A stretch of DNA of 64,000 bases from assembly GCF_902499555.1 (NCBI RefSeq), contig NZ_CABVMM010000003.1, positions 124,001 to 188,000 of the forward strand. Reading direction: 5' to 3'. Of the stretch, positions 8,158-17,034 are shown one piece after another. Position numbers and translations under genes: made by a program. The notes beneath the pieces are model-generated. The model was not told where the DNA came from. It saw nothing but the letters and a program-made list of their open reading frames with translations, and did no database searches. The number at the start of each line of letters is the position of its first letter. Position 1 is the stretch's first letter. Origin of the DNA: Mesonia oceanica. Its GTDB lineage: Bacteria; Bacteroidota; Bacteroidia; Flavobacteriales; Flavobacteriaceae.

Positions 8158-8652
8158 ATGAATTTAATTAAATCGATATTCTTATTGTTGATTTGTGTGG
8201 CTTTTTCTTGTAATTCAGCTAAAAAGCCAAGTAACGATTTCTCTAAAATAATAAGTAGGCAATTTATGGGTTCTGATTCTTTAGTGATTAATATAAATTA
8301 TCGTGTTTTGGAAGGTTGTTTGGGACATTTTCGAGGTAGAATTAAAATCAAAACTTATGATGATAAATTTCATTTTTTTCATGAATATTTTGGTGATAAC
8401 TATACAGTAGAGGTTTTTGAAGGTAGAAAAGAAAATATTATAAAAAAAGTAGAACAGTTAGAAGTGAATTCTAAAAAATCTATCAAAAGTTGTGGGGGCA
8501 CTTCTGGAGGAACCGCTTATCATTTTAATATGTGTATTAATAATTCTGAAGAAACTGAGTTTGGTTACTGCAAATCAGAATACGACGGGTTAGCATACTT
8601 TCTTTCAAAAATGAGAAACCTAAAAACTAAAGAAATCTTTATTAAAAATTAG
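8158..8652 (+). CDS. Hypothetical lipoprotein
   Basis: A 164-residue lipoprotein: MNLIKSIFLLLICVAFSCNS has a signal peptide and lipobox with acylated C18. The mature part is unrecognised and contains a Cys/Gly stretch SCGGTSGGTAYHFNMCINN that could form a disulfide. It lies on the opposite strand between uppP and truB, breaking their usual adjacency, and is followed by a palindromic repeat. Function unknown. Confidence 0.75.
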   Translation: MNLIKSIFLLLICVAFSCNSAKKPSNDFSKIISRQFMGSDSLVININYRVLEGCLGHFRGRIKIKTYDDKFHFFHEYFGDNYTVEVFEGRKENIIKKVEQLEVNSKKSIKSCGGTSGGTAYHFNMCINNSEETEFGYCKSEYDGLAYFLSKMRNLKTKEIFIKN

Positions 8653-8672
8653 ATTCCTGCCTACGCAGGAAT
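8653..8672. repeat. Palindromic intergenic repeat
   Basis: ATTCCTGC / GCAGGAAT with a CTAC loop, a perfect 8-bp stem. It sits between two convergent genes (lipoprotein and uppP). It resembles REP-like palindromes dispersed in flavobacterial genomes and has no T-run of note. Confidence 0.6.
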
Positions 8673-8676
8673 ATGT

Positions 8677-9465
8677 CTAAACATAACTCACCACAATCGC
8701 AATCACCCCAACAATCAAACAATAGATGGCAAAATAGCTGAGCTTGCTTTTTCGAACCAACGATATCATCCAAGTACAGGCAAAAAGTCCAGAAATAAAG
8801 GCTGCGATAAAGCCAACAATGAGTCCAGTGCTATTACCGGTGTGGGTGAGGTTTCCGTCGAGTAGATCTTTAGCGATTTTTCCTAAAATTAACGGAACCA
8901 CCATTAAAAAAGAAAAACGAGCGGCTTTCGTTTTGTCGTTACCCAATAAAACAGAAGTAGAAATAGTAGAACCACTCCTAGAAATACCGGGAAGTAACGC
9001 AATAGCTTGGGCCAATCCAATAACAAACGCATTGGAATAGCTTACAGGTTTACCGGTGTTTTTAGCTTTGTCTGCGAGCCAAAGTAAAAGTGCGGTGATG
9101 ATGAGCATAAAGCCAACCAATAAAACGCTTCCTCCAAATAATTGTTCAAGTTGTTCTTCAAATAAAATCCCAACAATTGCTGCGGGAATCATGGAAATGA
9201 TGATTTTTAAAGAAAACTGTGTTTCTTCATTCCATTTAAATTGAAGCAATCCTTTTAAAATATCCCAAATGTCCTTTCTAAAAACAACAATGGTACTTAA
9301 GGCAGTTGCAAAATGCATGACGACTGTGAAAAGTAAGGATTCTTCAGGAATGCTATTGTCGCCTAAAATGGCTTTTCCTAGCTCTAAATGTCCGCTGGAA
9401 GAAACAGGAAGGAATTCGGTTAATCCTTGAATGATTCCAAGGATTAGGGCGTCTAAAACATCCAT
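8677..9465 (-). CDS. uppP: Undecaprenyl-diphosphate phosphatase
   Basis: A 262-residue polytopic membrane enzyme (BacA/UppP) that dephosphorylates undecaprenyl diphosphate to recycle the lipid carrier for peptidoglycan and other envelope polymers; overexpression gives bacitracin resistance in known members. Both signature motifs are present: GLTEFLPVSSSGHLELG (residues 14-30) and LPGISRSGSTISTSVLLG. About seven or eight hydrophobic segments. It overlaps the DUF3098 gene by one base, so translation is probably coupled. Confidence 0.97.
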   Translation of the reverse strand: MDVLDALILGIIQGLTEFLPVSSSGHLELGKAILGDNSIPEESLLFTVVMHFATALSTIVVFRKDIWDILKGLLQFKWNEETQFSLKIIISMIPAAIVGILFEEQLEQLFGGSVLLVGFMLIITALLLWLADKAKNTGKPVSYSNAFVIGLAQAIALLPGISRSGSTISTSVLLGNDKTKAARFSFLMVVPLILGKIAKDLLDGNLTHTGNSTGLIVGFIAAFISGLFACTWMISLVRKSKLSYFAIYCLIVGVIAIVVSYV

Positions 9466-9725
9466 TATTTTTTCTTCGGATTTAAGAGAATTGCGTAAAC
9501 CTCAATCCCCAGACCAAGTAAAACTAACATAGGAGCTAATCGAATTCTTCGCCAGCTATAAATTTCTGGATTAAACACTTCAGGGTCATCGCTGCCACCG
9601 CCGGCCATTAAAATAAAACCAAGCGCAATTACGGCCATCCCGATTAACATCACTTGATAATTTTTCTTTTTGAAAATAAAGTAAGGTTCCGGTTTTTGTT
9701 CTTGTTTACGTTTTTGTTCTCCCAT
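9465..9725 (-). CDS. DUF3098 domain membrane protein
   Basis: An 86-residue protein with two transmembrane segments (QVMLIGMAVIALGFILMAGG and RLAPMLVLLGLGIEVYAILL) separated by a short polar loop containing SDDPEVFNPEIYSWRR, the hallmark of DUF3098. The basic, Gln/Lys-rich N-terminus is probably cytoplasmic. The family is normally encoded between ftsX and uppP in Bacteroidetes, which suggests an envelope or division role, not proven. Confidence 0.88.
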   Translation of the reverse strand: MGEQKRKQEQKPEPYFIFKKKNYQVMLIGMAVIALGFILMAGGGSDDPEVFNPEIYSWRRIRLAPMLVLLGLGIEVYAILLNPKKK

Positions 9726-9742
9726 AGTAATCGCAAAAGTAA

Positions 9743-10066
9743 TTATTTATTTTTAGATGGGTTTTGTCTGGTGTCAAAAACTCTAATAACGTAAATATAT
9801 TGCTTGCCAACACGGTAAGTTATTTTACAGTTATGAGAGATTAGTTTTCGATAATTACGTTTTAGATGAGCAAAGTTTTCATCTTTAGCCCCAATTTTTG
9901 AAAAATCTCCACAATGTTTTTCAAGAATTTCAGTACTCTTTCTAATTTGAGTAAGAATATTGAGGGCTTTTTCTTTTCCGTAAAGTTCTAAGTAAAATTG
10001 AGCCGTTTTTTCTAAATCTTTCGTGGCTCTAGAAGTCCAAACTACTAATTTTGTTACTTCATCCAA
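9743..10066 (-). CDS. RelE/ParE-type toxin
   Basis: A 107-residue protein of the RelE/ParE toxin superfamily. It starts KLVVWTSRATKDLEKTAQFY, the first strand and helix of the fold, and ends with the conserved NCKITYRVGKQYIYVIRVFDTRQNP. Basic residues on the last strands are retained, so it may be active. It overlaps the upstream antitoxin-like gene by 13 bases, as in genuine modules. Whether it cuts mRNA (RelE) or blocks gyrase (ParE) cannot be told from sequence. Confidence 0.87.
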   Translation of the reverse strand: MDEVTKLVVWTSRATKDLEKTAQFYLELYGKEKALNILTQIRKSTEILEKHCGDFSKIGAKDENFAHLKRNYRKLISHNCKITYRVGKQYIYVIRVFDTRQNPSKNK

Positions 10067-10263
10067 CTTTCAATCATTTTCTGAACTTCTGCTTGACTAT
10101 GCACTTTTCCTTCTTTGATGTCTTCTTCGCCTTCAAAAATACGCTTGTCATTTTCCAATTGCCTTAAATAGCTTTTTGCAATTTTATAGAAATTCTTGAC
10201 AAACTTATCGTTACCTGAATCGATGATTGAATGTAGCTCCTTTTTAATTTCAAAAGTTTCCAT
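10054..10263 (-). CDS. Antitoxin-like protein paired with RelE/ParE toxin
   Basis: A 69-residue acidic helical protein directly upstream of the toxin and overlapping it. The C-terminal part (DIKEGKVHSQAEVQKMIESW) resembles the toxin-binding helix of addiction-module antitoxins found with ParE-like toxins in Bacteroidetes; no clear N-terminal DNA-binding domain is seen. Assigned largely by position. The pair interrupts the ftsX-DUF3098 neighbourhood. Confidence 0.78.
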   Translation of the reverse strand: METFEIKKELHSIIDSGNDKFVKNFYKIAKSYLRQLENDKRIFEGEEDIKEGKVHSQAEVQKMIESWMK

Positions 10264-10291
10264 AAAAACTCTTTTTTATAAAGATAATACT

Positions 10292-11170
10292 TTAATAATA
10301 AAGCTCGTCAGTTTGTAGGTTTAAGAAACGTTGGGTTGCAAAGAAAGTACTTATCCAACTAATGATAATTCCTATCAAGAAAACGGCTGTAAATAAAGCG
10401 ATCAATAAGTTTCTATCGGCCAATAAATTAAGTTCCGGGAAACTTTGGTTTATGTAATACAATACACCTGCCATTCCGCCCAAGGCCAAAACAGCTCCGA
10501 TAATTCCCAATCGAACGCTTTTCCAAATAAAAGGTCGGCGAATAAAGCCTTTTGTAGCTCCCACCATTTGCATGGTTTTAATGGTAAAACGTTTTGAATA
10601 TACGGAAAGTCGGATAGAACTGTTAATCAATAATACAGCGATAAAGAGGAAGATGCCACTCACCACTAAAATCCAAAAACTAATTCGTTTGACGTTATCG
10701 TTGAGTAGGGCAATTAATGGCTTGTCGTAAACCACATCGTCTACAAAGTTTTTTTCTGAAAGATCACGGGAAATTTCTGCAATTTGGGTTTCAGAAACAT
10801 AATCGGCATTAAAAAATACATCAATCGAATTTTGAAGTGGATTATAGCCTAAAAAATCCATGAAATTTTCGCCAATCTCTTCACTATGTTGTTTGGCAGC
10901 TTCTTCTTTCGAAATAAAACGCGTGCTTTTGGTATAGTCTGCCAGCGCTAAGCTTTTTTGAAGCTGATCGATTTCTACCTCTTTAGCGGTATCCTTTAAG
11001 AAAACGGTAAGTGCGATTTGTTCTTTAAAATGATCGGCCACTTTTTTCGTATTCAATACTAAAATTCCTAGAATCCCAAGTAAAAAAAGGACTAGAGAGA
11101 TACTAATTATTACCGAAAAGTAAGACGAAATTAATCGTCTTTTCTGATATCTTTCAAAAGAAGAACTCAT
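10292..11170 (-). CDS. ftsX: Cell division protein FtsX (permease-like)
   Basis: A 292-residue membrane protein of the FtsX family, partner of the ATPase FtsE in regulating septal peptidoglycan hydrolases. Layout: cytoplasmic N-tail, transmembrane segment (VIISISLVLFLLGILGILVL, about residues 19-38), a periplasmic domain of about 120 residues, then three transmembrane segments in the C-terminal FtsX-type region with the typical RLSVYSKRFTIKTMQMVGAT. ftsE is not adjacent, as usual in Bacteroidetes. It is the first gene of the minus-strand group running to uppP. Confidence 0.93.
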   Translation of the reverse strand: MSSSFERYQKRRLISSYFSVIISISLVLFLLGILGILVLNTKKVADHFKEQIALTVFLKDTAKEVEIDQLQKSLALADYTKSTRFISKEEAAKQHSEEIGENFMDFLGYNPLQNSIDVFFNADYVSETQIAEISRDLSEKNFVDDVVYDKPLIALLNDNVKRISFWILVVSGIFLFIAVLLINSSIRLSVYSKRFTIKTMQMVGATKGFIRRPFIWKSVRLGIIGAVLALGGMAGVLYYINQSFPELNLLADRNLLIALFTAVFLIGIIISWISTFFATQRFLNLQTDELYY

Positions 11171-11285
11171 ATATACCGCACAAGTTTTTTGTAAAAATAA
11201 TAAAGTTTGTCGTTTCCTATATTTAAAACGTTTAAAGTTTTAAAAAATTGAAAGAACACCTAGATTGTTTAAAAGCGATTATAGT

Positions 11286-13700
11286 TTATGGAGTTAAAGT
11301 TGCTGAATTGAAATCTAACTCTGTGAAATCTTCATTGACCGTAATGCTTAAATATCCATGTTCTTCTACAGCTTCAATGGCTTCTAGTTGATTGTCTAAT
11401 TGTATGGTGTCAATTTTAAATGGCAATCCGTGGATTTGTATTTTAAATGTTTTAGAATCACTTTTAAACGAGCCTTCTATATGTTGTTGAATAACCAATT
11501 GGTTTTTTCTTCCGGTAAGCTTAAATGTACGAAGGCAATAATTGCCGGTAGTGTAATCGTAACCGTCTTGTAAATCTTCAAAAAATTGAGAATCTTCAAC
11601 TCCTTCCTTGTAATAAACATCCAGTACGGTTTCTTCAATCTTTTTCTCTCCTACGTATTGCTGAACGGGATATTTAGGGATGATAGCTCCTTCTTTAATA
11701 AATAAAGGCATGGTGTCTATATCTGCTTCCACCCAAATTTCCTTTCCGCCTATTTCAATTTTATCGGTCCAGTAGTTGTACCAATTGCCACGAGGAATGT
11801 ACATACGTCTTCCTTTTGCATTGGGTTCTAGAACAGGACATACCAATATGCTGTTCCCAAAAATAAATTCATCTATTCGGTAATGGGTGTTCGCATCTTC
11901 TTGGTCATACATCACCAAAGATTTGATGAGCGGAATTCCTCTTTCTGTATATTCCCAAAACGCGGTATATAAATAGGGTAGCAGTTGGTAGCGTAACTCG
12001 ATAAATTTTCTTACAATATCGGTGATGTCTTCACCAAATGTCCACGGCTCTTGTTCTCCGTGGTCTCCCGAAGAATGAACCCTGAAGAACGGATGGAAAG
12101 CTCCTAATTGTATCCATCTTGTAAAAAGCTCGCCTTGTGGTTGTTCTGCAAAGCCTCCAATATCACTTCCGGCAAATGAAAATCCTGACGTAGCTAGGCG
12201 TTGAACTTGTACATTGGCGATCCATAAATGCTCCCAATTGGCAATGTTATCTCCAGTCCAAGTAGAAGTGTAACGTTGCGTACCGGAATAAGCGGCTCTG
12301 GTAATTACAAATGGTCGTTTGGGATGAGCGAATTTTTTAACGCCGTGATAAGTGGCTCTTGCCATCTGCATGCCATAAATGTTATGTGCTTTTCGGTGGC
12401 TGCAGGGATTATCGTCGTAATCATGCCTTACATCATGAGGAAATGTTTTATTGGGAACTTCCATAATGGCGGGTTCATTCATATCATTCCAAACACCTCT
12501 TACACCTATTTCTCCAATGAGTTCTTTAAATAGTCCTGCCCACCATTTTCTGACTTCAGGTTTGGTGAAATCCGGAAAATAACATTCACCCGGCCAAACT
12601 TTTCCTTTTGCGTAAGGTCCATCGGCTCTTTTGCAAAAATAATCCTTGGCTAAACCTTCTTGGAATATTTCATAATCCGGATCTATTTTAATTCCCGGAT
12701 CTATAATAGCTACCGTTTTAAAACCATCATCTGCCAGTTCTTTCACCATGCGTTTAGGATCGGGAAAATAGTCTTTGTTCCAAGTAAAACATCTAAACCC
12801 ATCCATATAATCGATGTCTAGATAGATGGCATCACATGGTATTTGAAGTTGACGAAAAGTAGAGGTGATTTCTTTCACTTTACTCTCTGGGAAGTAACTC
12901 CATTTGCATTGATGAAAACCTAATGCCCATAATGGCGGAAGTTTGGGCTTGCCGGTAAGTTCTGTGTAGTTTTTAACGACATCAACCATATTTGGGCCAT
13001 AGATAAAATAATAGTTCATCTCTCCGCCTTGCGCCCAAAAACTGGTAACGTATCTACGTTCTTGTGAAAAATCAAAGAAAGACCTAAAGGTGTTATCAAA
13101 GAAAATTCCGTAGGCTTTTTTGTTATAAAGTCCTGTATAGAAAGGAATGGCTTTATAAATAGGATCTGTTTCTTTTCCATAGGCGTAAGAATCGGTGACC
13201 CAATTTTCAAAACGTTTGCCTTTTAGGTTTAAGTTATTGGATTTATCACCCAGTCCAAAATAACTTTCTCCATCGTGAGAAACTTTACTCATTTTTACAA
13301 TATCGCCTCCATGCTCATAGCTTTCTTCCCAATGGAAACCGAGTTCATCCTGATTGACTAATGTCCCATCAATGCTATCATACATTTTTACTTTTAGGTT
13401 TTTCTTAGCAACCTTACAAATAAGTTTTGAAGTAGTAATGGTATAATATTCACTATCGTCTTTCATCTCCAATTGATTGTGACTGGTATGATAGTGATTA
13501 TTAATAGCGTAAGAAAAATCATTGGCAAATCTATCGTTGGTAGAATACCTAAATCTGAACAATTCTCCACGAAGTATAGTTACTTGAAGAACTACGCCAT
13601 TTTCAGTAGTAAATGTAAATGAATTTACATCTTTGTCGAAGGCTGTTATTTTAGAAGGAAAAATATTTCCTTTCTTTTCCAATTCTGTATTTGTAATCAT
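11286..13700 (-). CDS. Glycoside hydrolase family 31 alpha-glucosidase
   Basis: An 804-residue GH31 retaining alpha-glycosidase. The order is an N-terminal beta-sandwich, the catalytic barrel with ALGFHQCKWSYFPESKVKEI and CDAIYLDIDYMDGFRCFTW, the nucleophile motif GVWNDMNEPA (Asp near residue 406), WTGDNIANWEHL, GSDIGGF, and a C-terminal beta region starting YIPRGNWYNYWT. No signal peptide, so it acts in the cytoplasm. It follows glgB by 155 bases in the glycogen cluster, so a role in hydrolysing glycogen or maltodextrin ends is likely; exact linkage preference is not visible. Confidence 0.93.
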   Translation of the reverse strand: MITNTELEKKGNIFPSKITAFDKDVNSFTFTTENGVVLQVTILRGELFRFRYSTNDRFANDFSYAINNHYHTSHNQLEMKDDSEYYTITTSKLICKVAKKNLKVKMYDSIDGTLVNQDELGFHWEESYEHGGDIVKMSKVSHDGESYFGLGDKSNNLNLKGKRFENWVTDSYAYGKETDPIYKAIPFYTGLYNKKAYGIFFDNTFRSFFDFSQERRYVTSFWAQGGEMNYYFIYGPNMVDVVKNYTELTGKPKLPPLWALGFHQCKWSYFPESKVKEITSTFRQLQIPCDAIYLDIDYMDGFRCFTWNKDYFPDPKRMVKELADDGFKTVAIIDPGIKIDPDYEIFQEGLAKDYFCKRADGPYAKGKVWPGECYFPDFTKPEVRKWWAGLFKELIGEIGVRGVWNDMNEPAIMEVPNKTFPHDVRHDYDDNPCSHRKAHNIYGMQMARATYHGVKKFAHPKRPFVITRAAYSGTQRYTSTWTGDNIANWEHLWIANVQVQRLATSGFSFAGSDIGGFAEQPQGELFTRWIQLGAFHPFFRVHSSGDHGEQEPWTFGEDITDIVRKFIELRYQLLPYLYTAFWEYTERGIPLIKSLVMYDQEDANTHYRIDEFIFGNSILVCPVLEPNAKGRRMYIPRGNWYNYWTDKIEIGGKEIWVEADIDTMPLFIKEGAIIPKYPVQQYVGEKKIEETVLDVYYKEGVEDSQFFEDLQDGYDYTTGNYCLRTFKLTGRKNQLVIQQHIEGSFKSDSKTFKIQIHGLPFKIDTIQLDNQLEAIEAVEEHGYLSITVNEDFTELDFNSATLTP

Positions 13701-13854
13701 AGATGAAAGAATATAATAAGTAAATTAACAGAATAGTTTTGATATATAAGCTGCTAATAAAAAATTTATTTAAATGTATGAAGTGAATTATTATAAAAAC
13801 GATAAAGTTTTTATAAAAGTTAAATGGAGGTAAAATTCAATTCATGAATTTATT

Positions 13855-15765
13855 TTAGGAAATGTATTTGAATACAATAGCAGAAAGTGGCGGGATTTTG
13901 ATAGTTGCTGAATATTGTTGCGATTGCCAAGGTGTTTTGTTTGCTGAAGTGATGTTGTTTTTATAATCACCGGTTCCGTTAAAAGCTTTATGATCACTAT
14001 TGAAAACCTCTTTTATTTTTCCTAACTCCGGAACTCCTATATGATATTCTTCAAAAGGAGTAGGGGTGAAATTACAAATAACAATCAGTTGGTCTTTGAG
14101 ATCTTTTCCTTTTCTAATAAAAGACAAGATAGAATTTTCAGCATCCTTATAATCAATCCATTCAAAACCTTCCGGGATGAATTGTCTTTCGTAAAGTGCA
14201 GGTTCGTTTTTATAGAATTTATTTAAAGCTTTGATGGTTTCTTGAATGCCTTTGTGTGGCGCATATTGAAGTAGGTGCCAATCTAAACTCTCATTAAAAT
14301 TCCATTCTTCACTTTGCCCAAATTCACAGCCTTGAAATAGTAATTTAGTACCGGGATGCATAAACATATATGCGTAGAGTAAACGTAAATTTGCAAAACG
14401 CTGCCATTCATCTCCCGGCATTCTACCTAAGATGGAACGTTTACCGTAAACGACTTCGTCATGAGATAAGGGCAACATAAAATTTTCGGTGAAAGCATAC
14501 GTCAACGAAAAACTAATATTGTTTTGATGGTATTTTCTATAAATAGGTTCTTTAGAAAAATACTGAAGCGTATCGTGCATCCATCCCATCATCCATTTCA
14601 TTCCAAAACCAAGTCCGCCAAGATGAACAGGTTTGGATACGCCACTATACGCAGTAGATTCTTCAGCAATGGTTTGCACATCCGGATAATGTGCGTACAC
14701 CTCTTTATTGAGTTCTTCTAAAAAAGAAATAGCTTCTAAATGATGATTTCCGCCAAATTGATTGGGTTCCCATTCACCTTCTTCCCTAGAATAATCTAAG
14801 TATAAAATAGAAGCAACGGCATCTACCCGTATGCCGTCGATGTGGTATTGGTCTAACCAAAATAGGGCATTACTAATTAAAAAAGACCTAACTTCATTAC
14901 GACTATAATTAAAAATTAAGCTTTTCCAATCGGGATGATAACCTTTTTTGGGGTCGGGATGTTCATAAAGATGAGTTCCGTCAAAAAAACCAAGACCGTG
15001 CCTGTCTTCCGGAAAATGCGAAGGCACCCAGTCAAGGATAATCCCGATGTTGTTTTGATGAAGTTGATCGATTAAATATTTAAACTCTTCCGGATAACCA
15101 AATCTTGAAGTCGGTGCAAAATATCCCGTAATTTGATAGCCCCAACTCGGGTCGTAAGGATATTCCATAATGGGCATCAACTCCACATGGGTAAAGCCCA
15201 TTTCTTTTACATAATTCACTAATTCTGTTGCGAGTTCAACATAGGAGAGCGATCTGTTTTCTTCTATTTTCTTTTTCCAAGAAGATAAATGCACTTCATA
15301 TACAGAAAATGGAGCTCCTAAAGAATTATGATGATTTCTTTTGTTGAGCCAAGGATTATCTTTCCAAACATAATCATCTTTCCAAACTACAGAAGCTGTA
15401 TTTGGCGGATGCTCACACCTTCTGGCGTAAGGATCTGCTTTTTCGGTAATGATGTTATTGTGATGACTATGAATTTTATATTTATAGAGATTTCCTTTTT
15501 TTACACCGGGAATAAAGCCTTCCCAAATACCACTTCCATCCCAACGAACTTTAAGTAAATGTTCGCTGTCATGCCAATAGTTAAAGTCGCCAATAACCGA
15601 AACTTGTTTTGCACTAGGCGCCCAAACTGAAAAATAGGTGCCTTCCACACCATCTAGGGTGATGAGGTGGGAACCAAATTTTTCATATAATTTAAAATGT
15701 TTTCCTGCTTTAAATAAATCAATATCAAATTCAGAAAAAAGACTGTGAACATCAACTTTAGCCAT
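13855..15765 (-). CDS. glgB: 1,4-alpha-glucan branching enzyme
   Basis: A 636-residue GH13 branching enzyme that makes alpha-1,6 branches in glycogen. An N-terminal CBM48 domain (YFSVWAPSAKQVSVIGDFNYW) precedes the barrel. Catalytic motifs: DWVPSHFPEDRHGL, the nucleophile in GIRVDAVASILYLDY (Asp near 314), the acid in IAEESTAYSGV (Glu near 366) and LPLSHDEVVYGK. The C-terminal beta domain ends the protein. It overlaps glgC by one base, so the two are translationally coupled. Confidence 0.97.
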   Translation of the reverse strand: MAKVDVHSLFSEFDIDLFKAGKHFKLYEKFGSHLITLDGVEGTYFSVWAPSAKQVSVIGDFNYWHDSEHLLKVRWDGSGIWEGFIPGVKKGNLYKYKIHSHHNNIITEKADPYARRCEHPPNTASVVWKDDYVWKDNPWLNKRNHHNSLGAPFSVYEVHLSSWKKKIEENRSLSYVELATELVNYVKEMGFTHVELMPIMEYPYDPSWGYQITGYFAPTSRFGYPEEFKYLIDQLHQNNIGIILDWVPSHFPEDRHGLGFFDGTHLYEHPDPKKGYHPDWKSLIFNYSRNEVRSFLISNALFWLDQYHIDGIRVDAVASILYLDYSREEGEWEPNQFGGNHHLEAISFLEELNKEVYAHYPDVQTIAEESTAYSGVSKPVHLGGLGFGMKWMMGWMHDTLQYFSKEPIYRKYHQNNISFSLTYAFTENFMLPLSHDEVVYGKRSILGRMPGDEWQRFANLRLLYAYMFMHPGTKLLFQGCEFGQSEEWNFNESLDWHLLQYAPHKGIQETIKALNKFYKNEPALYERQFIPEGFEWIDYKDAENSILSFIRKGKDLKDQLIVICNFTPTPFEEYHIGVPELGKIKEVFNSDHKAFNGTGDYKNNITSANKTPWQSQQYSATIKIPPLSAIVFKYIS

Positions 15766-17033
15766 TATTTTATAATTGTGCCTACGGGTAATACCGCACC
15801 TTTTTTTAATACGACAATACCTTCCTTGATAACGTAAGAATCAGTTTCTTTGTCTTCTAAATGCTTTCCGCCTTCAATAATCGTATTATCGCCAATTCTG
15901 CAGTTTTTGTCAATTATCGTATAACTTATTTGGCAATTCTCACCTACTCCTGCAAGAATATCTATTTTTTTACTTTCAATTTCCTCTAAAGATTCGTAAA
16001 AATCATTTCCCATCATATAGGTGTTTTTAATAATAGAACCTTTCCCTATCCTGGATCTAATACCAATTACCGAAGATTCTATTTTATCGGCACTGATAAG
16101 ACAGCCTTCAGCAATTACTGTTTTCTCGAGCTGCGTGTTCACTATTTTTGAAGTAGGCAGTATTCGGGCGCGGGTGTAAACCCTATTGGTAATATCGTAT
16201 AAATTAAATTTTGGGATATAATCGGTTAAGCCAATATTGGCTTCAAAAAAAGATTCAATGTTCCCAATATCGGTCCAATAACCTTCAAATTGATAGCTAA
16301 ACACTTTCCTTTTTCCAATGGCCTGCGGAATAATTTCTTTTCCAAAATCTACGGTACTTTCATCATTCATCAATTCTTCCAAAAGCTTCCGGTTAAAAAT
16401 ATAAATCCCCATTGAACCCAAATACGATCTTCCTTCTGCTTCCATTTCAGGTCCGGTAGGCGATACCCATTCAGGTAAGAGTTCAGCACTGGGTTTTTCT
16501 ATAAATGAAGTAATACGGTTATCCTTATCGGTTTTTAAAATTCCAAAACTTGGTGCCTCCTTCGCATTTACCGGAACGGTTCCAATGGTAATATCTGCCC
16601 CGGTATCCCTATGCTGTTCAATCATTTTGTTGTAATCCATGTGGTATAATTGATCACCCGATAGAATTAAAAAATAATCAAATTTATTTTTTAGGAAATG
16701 ATGCATGCCTTGTCGCACGGCATCTGCTGTTCCTTGATACCAAGTTTTGTTGTTAGGGGTTTGTTCTGCTGCTAACACATCGACAAAAGCCGAACTAAAA
16801 AAACTAAAATTGAAAGTGTTTTTGATATGTCTGTTTAAGGAAGCTGAATTAAACTGAGTAAGCACATACATGCGTTTGATATCAGAATTAAGACAGTTGG
16901 AAATAGGAATATCTACCAATCTATATTTTCCTGCAATAGGAACCGCAGGTTTAGATCTACTTTCGGTTAAAGGATGCAGACGTGTGCCTTGCCCTCCTCC
17001 CAAAATTACCGATAATACACTTTCATTGTACAT
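15765..17033 (-). CDS. glgC: Glucose-1-phosphate adenylyltransferase
   Basis: A 422-residue ADP-glucose pyrophosphorylase, the committed step of glycogen synthesis. The nucleotidyltransferase core begins VILGGGQGTRLHPLTESRSK and continues KPAVPIAGKYRLVDIPISN; FEGYWTDIGNIESFFEAN is the sugar-phosphate site. The C-terminal third is a left-handed beta-helix of hexapeptide repeats that usually holds allosteric sites. Between glgA (1-base gap) and glgB (1-base overlap). Confidence 0.97.
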   Translation of the reverse strand: MYNESVLSVILGGGQGTRLHPLTESRSKPAVPIAGKYRLVDIPISNCLNSDIKRMYVLTQFNSASLNRHIKNTFNFSFFSSAFVDVLAAEQTPNNKTWYQGTADAVRQGMHHFLKNKFDYFLILSGDQLYHMDYNKMIEQHRDTGADITIGTVPVNAKEAPSFGILKTDKDNRITSFIEKPSAELLPEWVSPTGPEMEAEGRSYLGSMGIYIFNRKLLEELMNDESTVDFGKEIIPQAIGKRKVFSYQFEGYWTDIGNIESFFEANIGLTDYIPKFNLYDITNRVYTRARILPTSKIVNTQLEKTVIAEGCLISADKIESSVIGIRSRIGKGSIIKNTYMMGNDFYESLEEIESKKIDILAGVGENCQISYTIIDKNCRIGDNTIIEGGKHLEDKETDSYVIKEGIVVLKKGAVLPVGTIIK

Positions 17034-17034
17034 G

